From positions 310,001 through 374,000 of the forward strand of contig JAJSPD010000018.1 in assembly GCA_021307315.1 (NCBI GenBank): DNA of 64,000 nucleotides, in the 5' to 3' direction. The notes under the pieces are model-generated. The model made no database searches and was not told the origin of the DNA. It saw only the letters and a program-made list of their open reading frames with translations. The translations under genes were made by a program, and so were the position numbers. Numbering within the stretch: the first letter of the stretch is position 1; each line of letters begins with the position of its first letter. Source of the DNA: Bisporella sp. PMI_857. Taxonomy: Eukaryota > Ascomycota > Leotiomycetes > Helotiales > Helotiaceae. This document shows, piece after piece, positions 45,258-57,161 of the stretch.

Positions 45258-48200
45258 TTAATAGCCCATTGGTGTATCTCTAGAAGAACTGCTGAAGCTC
45301 GAGCTGACGTTGAGATGCGACGCCCAGTTCGATGGTAACATCCCAGTCTTTCTGGCCGCGTTCTCCAAAATAAGGAAATCGGTGTAGATAGCGGACGTGG
45401 GCTGCGAGTGCAGCTTCAGAAACCGCAGTGTAGTTTCAACAAGTGTTCGTAGTTCTTCTATGTTGACAAGCTCGCCTAGAATTGGATCCTTGCATACTCC
45501 CAACAGTGTAAGGACATTCCCAAATTGCCTGCATGGTGTTAGCATGTACGCACTGAGAAATATGGATTCGACGTACGCGTGAGCCGTCCCCCATATGTTC
45601 GTTACGAGCAACCTGACGGACCCAGGGTCACCAAGGCCATAGAAGGCAGTAGTGCTCTTTATAAGAGCCTTTATGCCCTCTTTAGCATACTCGATATATT
45701 TTGGGTCGAGATCGCTCAGTTCCGTAGCATTTTCATTGACTTGAGGCACAGCGATGCTGTTCTTGTAGTGATCAGATATTGTTGCATTCCTAGACTTGTT
45801 GTCCTTCATAGCTGGTAGTTCCAAAATTTGAGTAACGTAGGTACGATATGAAATAACCCTCGCGCCATAGAATTTCGCTCTTAATCGAGCTTCTAATATG
45901 TCGTTAGCAGGTGGATCGTCGTCTGTCCATTCTCCTTTTCGGATCTCGTTCAGACTGGTTTCCATTGCTTCTAAGGTGCGGAAACGCAGGCGTTTCTGCC
46001 TTTCGTTGTTCAGCTCTTGGTCCTCAGGATTCAACTCAGTCTCTATACGTGTGTTAGCAAGGTTGAGGCAAACAATACAAACAATACTAACCACTCATGG
46101 ACGGCCTGTAGAACATGCCGTGAAGCTGATTAAGATGTTTCCGTAGGAGTAATTGCTGATTGTAGGCTTTTATAACTTCGAACGGGATGCCTACTTCAAT
46201 CGCGGCCGACGCACTCGGCAGTGGCAATAGCTCTTCGTATCTGAGAATTCCGGGATAGGGACAATCCAGCTCGGCAATAATGTCACTAAGGAAGTTAATC
46301 AAATGATACACCTATTGGTACAATGACAAGGAATTACCTCTCAAGCTGTAAACATGTCCAGAATGCAATAATGTACTTGTTATCTTTTGATTGCGCCTCT
46401 TTGAACTCGTCCTTCAGCTTCTTAAAACGAGCAATTTTACTTTCACTAGTTAGCAACTTCACCAGCATAGAAAATGTTAGAAACATACGGTTTGATGAGG
46501 TGTTCTAGAGTTAGACATGCTTTGGATATGTATGCTTCGCTTTCCAAGATGCGCCCAAGCTGACCGTGGTATAGGCCAGCAAGAATATTGACGTGAACAT
46601 GCTTAAGAGTGATTCCTCCTAGCTGATTGCCAATGATATCTGTCGCCAGAGCAAAGTAAGCCAGCCCAGGTAATACATCAATATTCTTGGGTCTTGTGCC
46701 CAATCTCGGGTTAATAGGTCCATCTAAAGAAGTTCTCCGACTCCGAGAATGCGAACGACCACCCTCTAGAGGCGATGGCAAAGTGGGAGGAGTAACCATC
46801 ATGGGGGAGCTCTGCACGGGAGACCTTGGGATGCCGTTTCGAGCGAGAGGTGAGTCGGGATATTGATCGACCGGCTTGTCAGATGCAAGATTTGGCAATT
46901 TTCCTTTGTGTTCGCATATCGCTCCTAAAGCCATTACTGCTAGTACCAGAGCCGTATCTATATCACGAAATGGGTGGCCTGGTTTGTGCTCTCTGATATT
47001 CGGCATATCGTAGTCTTGCCCAGAGACAGGCGATCGCTTACGCTTGTTACCAGGGCTCTCAGGGTTACGGTGACTTCCAACAAAGCCAGCATGGGCTCCA
47101 TGACCATTAGCAGCTAATTCCCTAACTTGCTTGGACTTTGCGCTACTCTCAGGGATAGACCTTAGAAACCCATCCACAAGTTCTTCAAGAACGTGAGGCA
47201 CTAATATTGGATGAAGCAGATTTACATGAGCTTTATAACTCTCCACCAGGCGATGCACAACAGCCGGTCTAAGATCTGGCATGCCATCACGGCCAATGAC
47301 CGTCCCGCGAGATATATAGTGCGAGTTATCTTCAGCGGGTGGTGACAATCCACCCAGTTGTCCCCATTCTTCGCCAGGCGGAGATGGTGGATCAGGACCA
47401 GTGTCGCTAGGAGTGTTTTCAGCTCCGTGATTTTCCAACGAGTCTTTCTCATAGGGAGGAGATCGGCCAGTGCCTTCCCCTCTGCCAAATAGTCTGAGAC
47501 ACCCGCGTTTTTGTTCCTCTAGCATTGGATACTTCTCATACTTGCGAGTACTGATTACTTCGAGCGCCAATTCTTTGATCGGTGCCACGAGCAACAATCT
47601 TGCCTGCCCAGTCGTGTGATTCAAAGGGATGACCGTCTCATTCTTTATATTCACAACTTCGCCTGTATCCTCTTCCTCCGTCTCAGGGTCTTGCTCTCTG
47701 TGTACATTTTCAGAGGAGAAGGTGCGACCTTCTTGAGGTTGATACGCGACATGCGGCGTTAAATCCTGAGAGGCCCCACTGATAGATGGTCTGGGCGAAA
47801 GCTCTCGGGTAATTTGGGCTGGAAAGTCTGCGCCTTGGTCTCCCTCCTCAATTTTGAGTGGTCTATCTTTCGAATGGAACTCTTGATCTAGTCTGTCAAC
47901 TTTCGTGCTCACATCATTTAACTTTCCCTGTAATGCTGTGACAACTTCTTTGAAGGTTCCTTGAAACCCCTGAATTATGCTCTCTACCCTCTGCATACCC
48001 TCGAGTAACTCACTAGAAGTTTTATCTTGCCTACGGGGTTAATTAGCACCTGAATATCCATTGAATCTCATATGTGAAAGACGTACTGCTTCGGGGGCGG
48101 ATCTCTATATTGGCATACCATCCCCTTTTCCTTGCAGCTTAAGCACGATGGTCGGCCCTCATCGCACTTCGCTTTGAGGGTCCTACAGCTATCGCAAGCC

Positions 48201-48862
48201 TGAGCTGCTCGTTGAGCCTTTCTTTTGACAGTACTTGGTGTCACGCTTGCTGGAGGATATGATACATTCCCGTATTGAGATTGCGGAGGCGGAAGCCCAT
48301 GCGAACTATAATTCGGATTGAATGCTTCATGAGCGGCCATTGGGCTTTGAGGAGGTGGATGACTGAGGTAAGGGGGAGGGGGCGCGGGCCGATAACTTGC
48401 GCTGTGCGTGGGGTCGTATTGCGGAATGTGTTGTCGCTCATGATGCGCGCTCAGAGGATTCTCCAGCCCGCCTCCTGGCGAGGTTTGGTTATATTGAATT
48501 TGTGCATCTTCCGAAGTATCCCTCTTCACCATTATATCAGGACGCGGCCCGTAGGGCTGATTGTGGTGGTTGTGCGGTGTAGCGTTATGATACATGTGCG
48601 GCCCAGAACTGGGTCTGCGTGACTCTGGGTCGTATTGATTGTGTTCGGGTGGCCGTCGATCCAAGGGATTATGGTGATTGGAGATGGGGTTGCTGAAAGG
48701 AGTCCGTCCCGTTGGTGTAGAAGCCTTCGGCACAGGAAGAGGGAGTTCGCGCCCCCGAGGGTCATGTTCTGGGAGAGGAAGTTCGCGGCTGGGAGGAGGA
48801 TGTTCTCGGGCCCATGGTTGGGTGCGTTGACGTTTTGGTTCGGGGGGTTGACCATGGTCCAT
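45258..48862 (-). CDS. Zn2Cys6 fungal transcription factor
   Basis: Large nuclear regulator. Six exons (48862-48087, 48030-46489, 46445-46338, 46285-46092, 46042-45577, 45528-45258) give 1118 residues. The first 215 residues are Pro/His/Gln-rich and disordered, with a basic PKRQRTQ near the start. The zinc cluster lies at 223-250 with C-x2-C-x6-C-x6-C-x2-C-x6-C (QACDSCRTLKAKCDEGRPSC). It is followed by a coiled-coil linker (about 270-310) and an acidic region. The fungal regulatory (middle homology) domain follows, with markers HRLVESYKAHVNLLHPILVP, DTALVLAVMALGAICEHKG, AYFALATDIIGNQLGG and, across introns, FWTCLQLESDIIAELDCPYP. The target pathway cannot be told. The 5 kb upstream interval may carry its regulatory sites. 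Confidence 0.92.
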
Positions 48863-51800
48863 CGTAACAACTCGTGCAGATCTCAAGTGGGCACCGCAAC
48901 AGAGGCCATGGACGGCGGTTGAGCGCGGCGGCTTCTTACAGGTTCAGAGAGAACGCAGGAGAGGAGTTCAAAGCTTGCTAGACTCGCAAATGCAATGTAG
49001 GGCAGAGCTACGTGTTGACCATATGTAAACGGCTTTTGCGTGGTAGGGGGCGTGCTTGAGGTGTCTACAATGCAGTTACTGAAGATGATATATCAGCAAT
49101 ATGTTCAGTCAAGCAATCAATCCTTAATGTCATATGGAAAGGTGAGGCGCCAGGCTGGGGTTGGGTACAGTCAGGGGGATCGAGAATGGTCGATAGTGTC
49201 CCAGCAACTCGTTGAATAGACTAAGTATACCAAAGTACGCAGGCGCGGGGGTTGGATATGCGATTGACGTAGTGCTTCCAAAGGTCGAGTATGCAATGCA
49301 ATGCACTTCGAACTGTACTGCCAGGCTCACAGGAGGTTTCCACAGCTGGGCTTGATCTGTAAAGCTCTACTTACAAGGATCCGCGATCATGGGCAAAAAA
49401 GGTTTCGAGGCGTGTTGGTTTTCGGGTGAGCTTGGGAGTATATGTTATAAATTAACGTACCGTTCTTTCCCCGACCCGAAGACCCTATGAGAAGTGTGAT
49501 AATTGCTGTAAAGAATATGCGGAAGATACGGCGCGGGTTGTGTTGCGAAGTTGGTGATATGGAGGAATTACGGCTCGCTACCGATGATAGGCGTTGAAGA
49601 AGTAAGCAGCGCCCGGCCAGGTAGGTTGAGATGCTGGCGTTGCTGGGGTTTGAAGGTCAGGGTCGCAACACAAACAGGTGCGCACGGCAGCAGAGTACAG
49701 TCAGGATAGTACAACTCTGTTGCGATATGCGAATATGGAGGGCGGGAGATCAAGTCACAAGTGAGAGTGTCAACCAGTAGCGCGCCGGTAGGCTAAATTG
49801 AGATGGCCTGATCTGACCTAAATTGGGATAGTGTCGCGATTTATATATACTTAAGGTTTGCGAGTAGTAATAGTAAATCAGGGTTGAAGCAGCGAAAAAG
49901 CAGTGATGAAATGGCACGGAAGTTCATGTGTATGGACGGAAATGCTCGAAGGGGAAAAAAAAAATAAAGGGTCTCTCTCGGCGGGTGTGATTAGCAGCGA
50001 CGTGCACAGTGCTGAAGGTGGCATTAGCGACGCCAGGATGCACGGACAGGCAAAAATTACAGGCATTACAAGCATTACAGCCAGGTTTACAGGGCTTGTT
50101 TACAGGCATACGAGTCGCTGTGTGTAGTACTACGAAGTACTCGCACAGTACTGTATCGTACAGGAGGATGAGATGGTGTACGAGGTACTTACTTAGAAGA
50201 GGGGGGTGGGGGAAGCTAAGTACCCTAAAAGCTCCCCCCGGTCAACCACTAAAAACGCCATGATAGCCTGCCATTCGTGAGTATTTTCTCGTCTCCAGAG
50301 GGCAAGAACCACCAAAGAGTGGGGTGGGGGGGCTGACCTGACAAGCAAACAATGATTCATCCACCCTCTCGCTTCACCCGTGCACCTTAAACTTTTTTGC
50401 TTTACAGTACATCGTAGGGATCTTCAAAGCTCCGACTCGAGTCATCGGCCCTGTCGTCTTCTCTCATCAAAATATACAGCGAAAGTCATACCAGTCAGAT
50501 ACCAGTTTATGTCGCTGGCAGAGTCCGAGACACACATGTCGTGCTGAAAAGCCCAGCACCGTCGCTCAGCCCCAAACCTTCTCTCACCGCATGCCGTCTT
50601 CATGGCGGGCGCCACATCGTCTAAAATTCCATGACATCTTTGCTTTGTCATGCTCTACAAATCCTCCTAGAAGCTAAGCAAAACCACGGTACTGGATTTT
50701 ATTGGGAGTGATTTGGCCCGAACGTTGGCAAGTGGCTTTTTGCCTTTTGTGGCTTTGCGGCTGCTCGACGTCTTTGCCTTGGTTTCTCTCTGTGACCACC
50801 GCCCCGATTGTCAATCTGGGAACCCCAAGGTTACCGACCCAAAGGGACGGAACGGAACGCGCATTTGCTGGGTTCCAGATCACCCCTCAAGGCGCAAATA
50901 ATACCACCAGCCTCGTCCAGGAATATATAGTGTGTATTGTATAAGCCTGTGTTATATGCCTGCTATCAGCTGCCATGTAATTTAAACCTACCTAGAAAGC
51001 ATATTACTCCGCGCGTGGGAAATGAAATGCGATCATGGCAAAAAACGGCCTCGGACCTGCCTCCCCTTTCAAAAGCATACTGAGCCCAAAATCCTCCCGA
51101 CACTTGCACGAATCACAGCATATCCCTCCACAAATCGTGAGTCGTGAGACGGACAAACACGCCGGCTTGTTTTGGCGGAGGACTGGATGACGAACGGCTC
51201 TTTGATGGTACGGAGATGATAAAACAATCATGTTGTTCCAAATAATAGACCGTGATCACCCTGTCACCGCAAGAGTCGTCATGATCCTGGGCCAAAGGAG
51301 AGGGTGTTGAAAAGATGGAGAAGCGGACGGGTACGGTAAAATTTGCAGGCCGAGTCTACGCAGAATTGAAGTCGGAAAATAATGGTACGGCCAATCAAGG
51401 CAACGTGCCTGAGATTTGGAAGATGGAAGGGGTGCCACGTTTTTTTCTAGACTCGGCGCCGGCGATAGTCCTAAAAGCCACTAGCTACTCACTAACAGAG
51501 TCACAGGTCATCGTGAAACTGGAGCCAATTGATCCTCAAGTGTCGGTTACCCTGAACCGAACAAGCTTCGTTAAGCGTACACCGTATGTTTCCCTCTCCG
51601 TGCGGCTAGCAGAATTATGAGCTGTTCTATCAAAAAAAAAAAAACATTGGCAGACAGGATACAAGAGGATTACTCGTTGTTAATTTATTCCATATATGCT
51701 CCAATCAGCGGCATGAGATACACGCAATTCCGTTGTTCCTTCTGGTGAAATCGGCCTGGCCTCAGCTTGATGGACCTCTGATAACTTGGCCCTATGCAAC

Positions 51801-53831
51801 TTCCCACCCCACGGTGGATAGAAGTTGTAAGCACCTGCTGTATCTTGCCACAGGAGTCGTCAACTCATCGCCGCCTAGCACGGAGAAGTGAAGCTCCTGA
51901 AATGGGTAGTCCTGAAAAGCTGCTCATTCTGATCGTGGTCGATGCCCAACGCTGGTGAGGACTCTGGTGGTGAATAACACTCTTGCGCTGTTTGGTAGAA
52001 GATCGGCAACAAGGAGCCAAAGTCAAATGAGAGGCGATGCTGCCCAAATGGCTGCGCGAAGGGGGCAGCATTGATATCCGGCATATATCGCGCTGTCGAG
52101 CTTGGGAAAACACCATGTTAGGGTGTCGGACATGAATTACGATAGCAACCTCACCGCAAATTGCAAACCACAAACGATGTGTCGATCAGGCAAGGCTGAT
52201 GCTGGATGACCTTGTGCACAAACATCACGAGGTGATGTCCAAGCCCCATAATTTACAGCACTTGTACTGAACTATATTGTCTCCACAGAGGCCGAAGACC
52301 GATGGGAGCGCATTAGTGGGGCTCATAATGTCAAACCGCACCTCTCTAACTCAATCTAGAATATCTCGCGCGCCATCCAACTCAAGCTGTACTGGTAGAA
52401 TATTCCCTTTTCTCGAAGGATGTCAAAGCAGAGACAAGCCATTCTCGACGCTCGACGTTCTCCGTCTCATGCCTATCATCTACTAGTATTTCCCAGATAG
52501 GCTGGCCGCGCTTTTGCTCCATTCTGCGCCGCAGATACTGTAATGCGATAAGAGCTTGGACATCGCGCCTCCGAGAAGACGGCAGATCCCGATGAGGCGG
52601 TTGGCCGAGCAGCCCTAATTGTTCGTGGCGGGAGAAGAGGGCTTTCGAAAGCAGGCCCGGTCGGATAACGATTGGCTTTCGCAACAAGAATTCCCCGCAA
52701 TGTGTGAGACCGTGAAAAAAAAGAGTTTCCAAGTACTGTTGTAGCTTGCCCTTCGTAATGTAGCAAACATTCAAGCGCCACTACCTTGATTTCCCAGGAC
52801 CCGGGATAGCCTTCGAATAATGCGAAAATATGATACATCATATATCCGACAAACCCTCAGCTTACTATGTTCGGCACGATTAAAATGCATGCAGACTCCG
52901 ATTGCATATCCAATTTTAGACCTTCGTGAGCCGAGTGTTAAGTGCATCACACCCTAATAAATGCTGGTGGCCTAAAAAATCAGACTCGTAGTATGCAGCT
53001 GCAATCTCCGTCGTAGTACATAGTTGGGAATATCTCAAGCTTACAAACTTATCTGACATGATTTACCTGATCCATGGAAATGCTTTGGTAGCTTACGGTC
53101 AGTGATCATGCGAAAGGCTCGGCATTTGAATCTGACAAACATAAACCATGAGAACTCGGCATAACGAAGAAATCATTGACGAATTCTTTGCTTTAACCTT
53201 TCCACGTGGGCAATGTTTTACATGCTACAACCTCGCAACCGCTTTAATGTGGGAGCACCATTCATACAGTTAAGCAAGACAGCTAAGCAATACAGCGAGG
53301 CAATCCAGTGAGGCAATAATTTATGACTACAAGCATTTTAACCAGCAGAGTAAATCTCATACAGAGTAATGAGGGCATCCAACCTAGCAGATTTACTAAC
53401 CAGAAATAAGTGGCCAACACCAGCCAACCAAGCGAGTGCTGGTCGACGGACAGCAAGGGCACGATCTCCATACAAGGTTACAATCGTTTGCCTTGTAAGA
53501 GACGAATTTCTTATTCCAACACCCCCTTCATGGGGCGGGTAGTGGTACGTAAATGTTGGAGGCATAACCATTGGAAATGCGAGCAGTCTAACGAAAAAGA
53601 AATGCTCGAATGATACGCTTGACGGATCCGTTAGTTTGATTTGAGGCATAAAGGCCTTAAAATATCAAGAAGATATCGAACTGCCTAGATGCGTCTAGTA
53701 CCAGCATTCAGATCAAACAGTTGGTCTATGTAGTGAAGGACCGTACACAACCTGAAATCCTCATTGTGCGATTGAACAATATTCAGGTGACATGTGCCTT
53801 TCTGTCCCAGGACTACTGCGAGTTTGTCCAC
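48863..53831. other. Large gene-poor interval, 5 kb
   Basis: Upstream of the Zn2Cys6 gene and downstream of the RRN10-like gene. I could not support a gene. ORFs that look partly protein-like but match nothing I know are 51315-51620 (+), 52382-52774 (-, Arg/Glu-rich with DLPSSRRRDVQALIALQYLR) and 53338-53649 (-). A repeat-rich stretch at about 50050-50195 is listed separately. The interval may combine a long promoter with decayed coding sequence. Confidence 0.45.
50053..50195. repeat. Imperfect TTACAGGC and GTAC repeat cluster
   Basis: Around 50053-50107 a motif like (AT)TTACAGGC recurs about five times with small changes. Immediately after, from about 50125 to 50190, GTAC occurs at least six times, some in AGTACT palindromes. 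It lies about 1.2-1.3 kb upstream of the transcription-factor start. Confidence 0.6.
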
Positions 53832-54394
53832 TCAGAACCGAGTTTCTTCACCCTCCATGAAGACCATATCCCCTGACTGGCCGAGAATATCTCGAGAAGA
53901 CTCTTCTAGCAATATAGCAAGAGCTAACAAGGCCGTCTCGTTCATACTGCGCCAGTCTGTGGAGCCATTTCCTGTGGTAGCTCGTGAATAGTAATCAGAC
54001 GTGTAGCAATGAATCGCTTTAAGCAGGTCAGAATCAGGTAGGTTGGCCATGGGACTTTGCTCGTTCGCAAAATAGAAGTCAGATTCGACATATCGCGTGG
54101 GTGCATTTTTCTTTCGAAACAGGACCGTCTCGGGAGCAGCAGCGACAGTAGATGAAGAATGTGTATCACGATTTGATGCAATTGCCACTTCATGGGCTAT
54201 AAATCCTGAAGTAGATATTCGGCCTTGAAAACGTCAGTAGACTAGAACGTACCTTCAAGGGCCGGGTTTCAAACTTTACCAGCGACAGCGTCGAAAACCG
54301 TAGCTTTCCTTGTCTGCTTCTCTTCCTTAAACGGTCTCTCAGCATCATACCCAGGATCCAGCAAGGCTTTTTGAGAATTAGCTTTAGAAGCCAT
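53832..54394 (-). CDS. RRN10-like protein (RNA polymerase I upstream factor type), tentative
   Basis: Two exons (54394-54280 and 54196-53832) give 159 residues, starting MASKANSQKALLDPGYDAER. The core at about 75-145 reads SDFYFANEQSPMANLPDSDL, LKAIHCYTSDYYSR, then SMNETALLALAILLEESSRD. This parallels the two helices of yeast Rrn10 (proline-Asp-x-Asp-Leu before the first helix, Glu-Thr-Ser/Ala-Leu at the second), a subunit of the upstream activating factor for rDNA transcription. The match is short and from memory, so the name is a hypothesis; other small helical nuclear proteins remain possible. It is divergent to the CSA gene with only 253 bp between start codons. Confidence 0.5.
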
Positions 54395-54647
54395 GTCGAT
54401 GATTTAATCTGGTTGTGGTGTTGAAGGGTTAATGAAGTAGGCAATCTTGACCCTTGCATAGTAAGTCCGCTTTCAGCTTTGCGCCTTCGTGTGACGGTAG
54501 GCGACCCACCTTTTCACGCTTCACCTGATCAACCTCAACGTCAAACAATACAAGCAGAATATCCACGAGCCAAAAAAGTAAGTACCGTGTAGCCCAGAGC
54601 AAGAACTGGTGAATACTTGAAAGACCTATTAAGGCTTTTTTCCATGC
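54395..54647. promoter_or_regulatory. Compact divergent promoter
   Basis: 253 bp separate the RRN10-like (-) and CSA (+) start codons. Both promoters must lie here. A CCTACCGTCACACGAAGG-like GC-rich stretch near 54485-54510 is the only notable element. Confidence 0.55.
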
Positions 54648-56151
54648 ATGAATCAGCTGCTATTTGATCGAGCAACGGGCACTCTCGACCCGCAAGCTTT
54701 CACGCGACTTCAAACCTCAGCTCTTCTTTACTCTACCCAGCTAGCATCCAAGCTTTGTTTTGATGGCGGCGAGAAAGAGGTCACTATCGATTCTCAGAAC
54801 TCTGGAGGAACCGATGCTGTAGCAGATCAGGTGCTGGATAAAAAGATATGGGCGCATCAAGCTGGGACCAGTGCACTCTCGATTGATATTGATGGACGAA
54901 TGTAAGGTATTCACAGGCTATTTCAATTCCTAGTTTCTAATTAAGTATCAGTCTGATTTCGGGAGGGGCAGACTCATCCATTAAGTTATGGGACTTAGAA
55001 CAGTGCCCAAATGGAGCTAATGCTACTTTAAATCCATCTGCCACAGTTGCTAGGTGAGCCACGATATATCTATTAATTGCCTAAGTCTAATCTGGCTGAA
55101 TAGAACCACTTCAACTCACAAGTTTGGAATTACGCATTTAAGTTTTTATCCTTTTGATTCCGCCGCCTTCTTATCATCCTCATATGACCACCATCTGAAG
55201 CTGTATTCAACGGAGACACTCCAGCCATCCGCGGATTTCAACTTAGACTCTATTTTGTACAATCATGCGCTTTCGCCTATTGCGGATCATCTGGTTGTGG
55301 CTTGTGCTACCCAGCTTCCCAGTGTTCGACTTGTGGATCTTCGTTCGGGATCTAGTACTCACGCCTTACCTGGACACCGTGGTGCGGTTCTCACCGTGAA
55401 ATGGAGCCCGACATTAGAACATATTCTAGCTAGCGGAGGAGTGGATGGCACTATCCACTTGTGGGATATCCGTAAAAGTTCAGGGTCCTTAGGTGTGTTG
55501 AATTTGGAGGACTCTATTGGAGTTCCAGGTTTTGACGGCCTTGAAAGAGGTGCACGCAATCGAAGCGCTGGTAGAGCACACGGAGGTCCCGTTAACGGGC
55601 TCACTTGGACTTCCGATGGGCAGTATCTCATTTCGGCTGGACACGACGATCGCGTAAGGGTTTGGAACGCGTCTACTGGGGCAAATACTCTTGCAAATTT
55701 TGGTCCAACCATCAAGAACGGACATCTTTCAAATCTCCCACTTGTGGTGTCGCCAACATCTCTGACTGCAGCGCGAAAGGAGCTATTCTTCTTCCCAAAC
55801 GAAAAAGAGCTTTTAATGTTTGAACTCCACGAAGGAAAACTATTGAAGCGTTTGAGAATTCCTGGACCTCTCATGGCTTCTGTAAGATCAAGGACGGGTG
55901 CAAGGAATATTAAAAATAGGATCACAGCCCTTGCCTGGAGAAACCAGACAGATGGGATATTTTCAGCACACACGGACGGCCAGATTAGAGCCTGGCTTCC
56001 AAGAACAAAAGAAGATGAAGCTCAGGATCTGGAAGAGGAGAATGTTCTCAGTGGCCCAAGCACAGGGGAAAATGAGAATGGGAAAAGAAAACGACAAGTC
56101 CTTGACGACATATTCCGGGACTTGACAAAACAAAAAATTAGCTTTGGGTAG
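54648..56151 (+). CDS. ERCC8: CSA/ERCC8-type WD40 repair protein
   Basis: Substrate receptor of a CUL4-DDB1 ubiquitin ligase for transcription-coupled nucleotide excision repair (yeast counterpart Rad28). Exons 54648-54901, 54952-55053 and 55104-56151 give 467 residues. The start MNQLLFDRATGTLDPQAFTR matches the CSA N-terminal helix that docks on DDB1. WD repeats follow: LISGGADSSIKLWD (restored by splicing), ITHLSFYPFD...LSSSYDHHLKLYS, VRLVDLRSGSSTHALPGHRG, VLTVKWSPT...ASGGVDGTIHLWDIR, HGGPVNGLTWTSDGQYLISA with GHDDRVRVWN, and ALAWRNQTDGIFSAHTDGQI. The C-terminus is polar and acidic with a KRKR motif. Start choice: 54644 also has an ATG but its frame closes after seven codons. Confidence 0.93.
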
Positions 56152-57161
56152 CATTATAATTTGGCACTTATTCTTACCATAGCATGGTTCAAAAGAGGGC
56201 GGTCTGCATGGTTAGGTGGTCATTGCAAACTGGTTGAATAGCTCCTTGCGATCTTTCTTTTACAATTCATATTGGGATATTTGCTGGAATGTGAGGAAGC
56301 CATGGCTGGTTTATCTCATATCGATAGCTTGTGTTACCGGGGTTGGGGCCGTACTAAGCAAACTGGTGTGTTCATCCATTATCGAAGTGTCATATCTTGC
56401 CTGTAGTCGCTGGCAAGATATCAATTTTAAGGCCAGTACAACCTATATCCATGATAACAAGCTCAATATATTTTGTTCTCATATCTTTATATCCCTCCCA
56501 AATTGGTCGCCATATCATGTCGTCCGTTATCTACCAGCAGCTTAACCACCCTGACTGCGTACCACCTCTTCGAATCACCACCAAGCCTTCTTTGCATACC
56601 CCCAGCGCCGCGGCCTCTGTTGTCCCTGACCTTGCTCATCAAGGCGGAGCTGGTGGTAGGTCACATTCGGTCATTTGGGCGATACAGTTGCGGCAGAGAA
56701 TATGCCCACATCATGTGTGTCTACATAACATCCTCGGACCTGCCGCATCTGAATCTGATACCGTTGAGTCCTCGCATTGGCGACAGCGTCATTTCATTGT
56801 GTCATCTCTAGCAGGTCATTAAATGGGTTGTCAACTCTTTTGAGGGGTGTTTCTCAAAGCGTTTGCGGTTTGTTGCGCCGGGGGGGTGACGGAGCAGATA
56901 ATGAAAACTTATGTCGTTGCGCAGGAGGATCGCGATTCTTGAGTTCTGGAAGGATGTTTAAATGCTGTAATTTATTGTCTTGAATCAACAATAGAGATTC
57001 ATCATATCGGTTATGAGGGACAAGAGAATTCGGCTCTCTAAAGACTATAACGATTATTCTCGATTCGCTGCGGGTCGATCTATCATTTCGTCTTGCCGGG
57101 CTTACCCAGTACAACGTTTCTATCCAAGTCTTCGTATTCAATTATGTCGTCTCATCCTAAC
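56152..57161. other. Convergent intergenic region, 1 kb
   Basis: Between CSA (+) and the cyclase-family gene (-). ORFs here are short and featureless. Confidence 0.5.
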
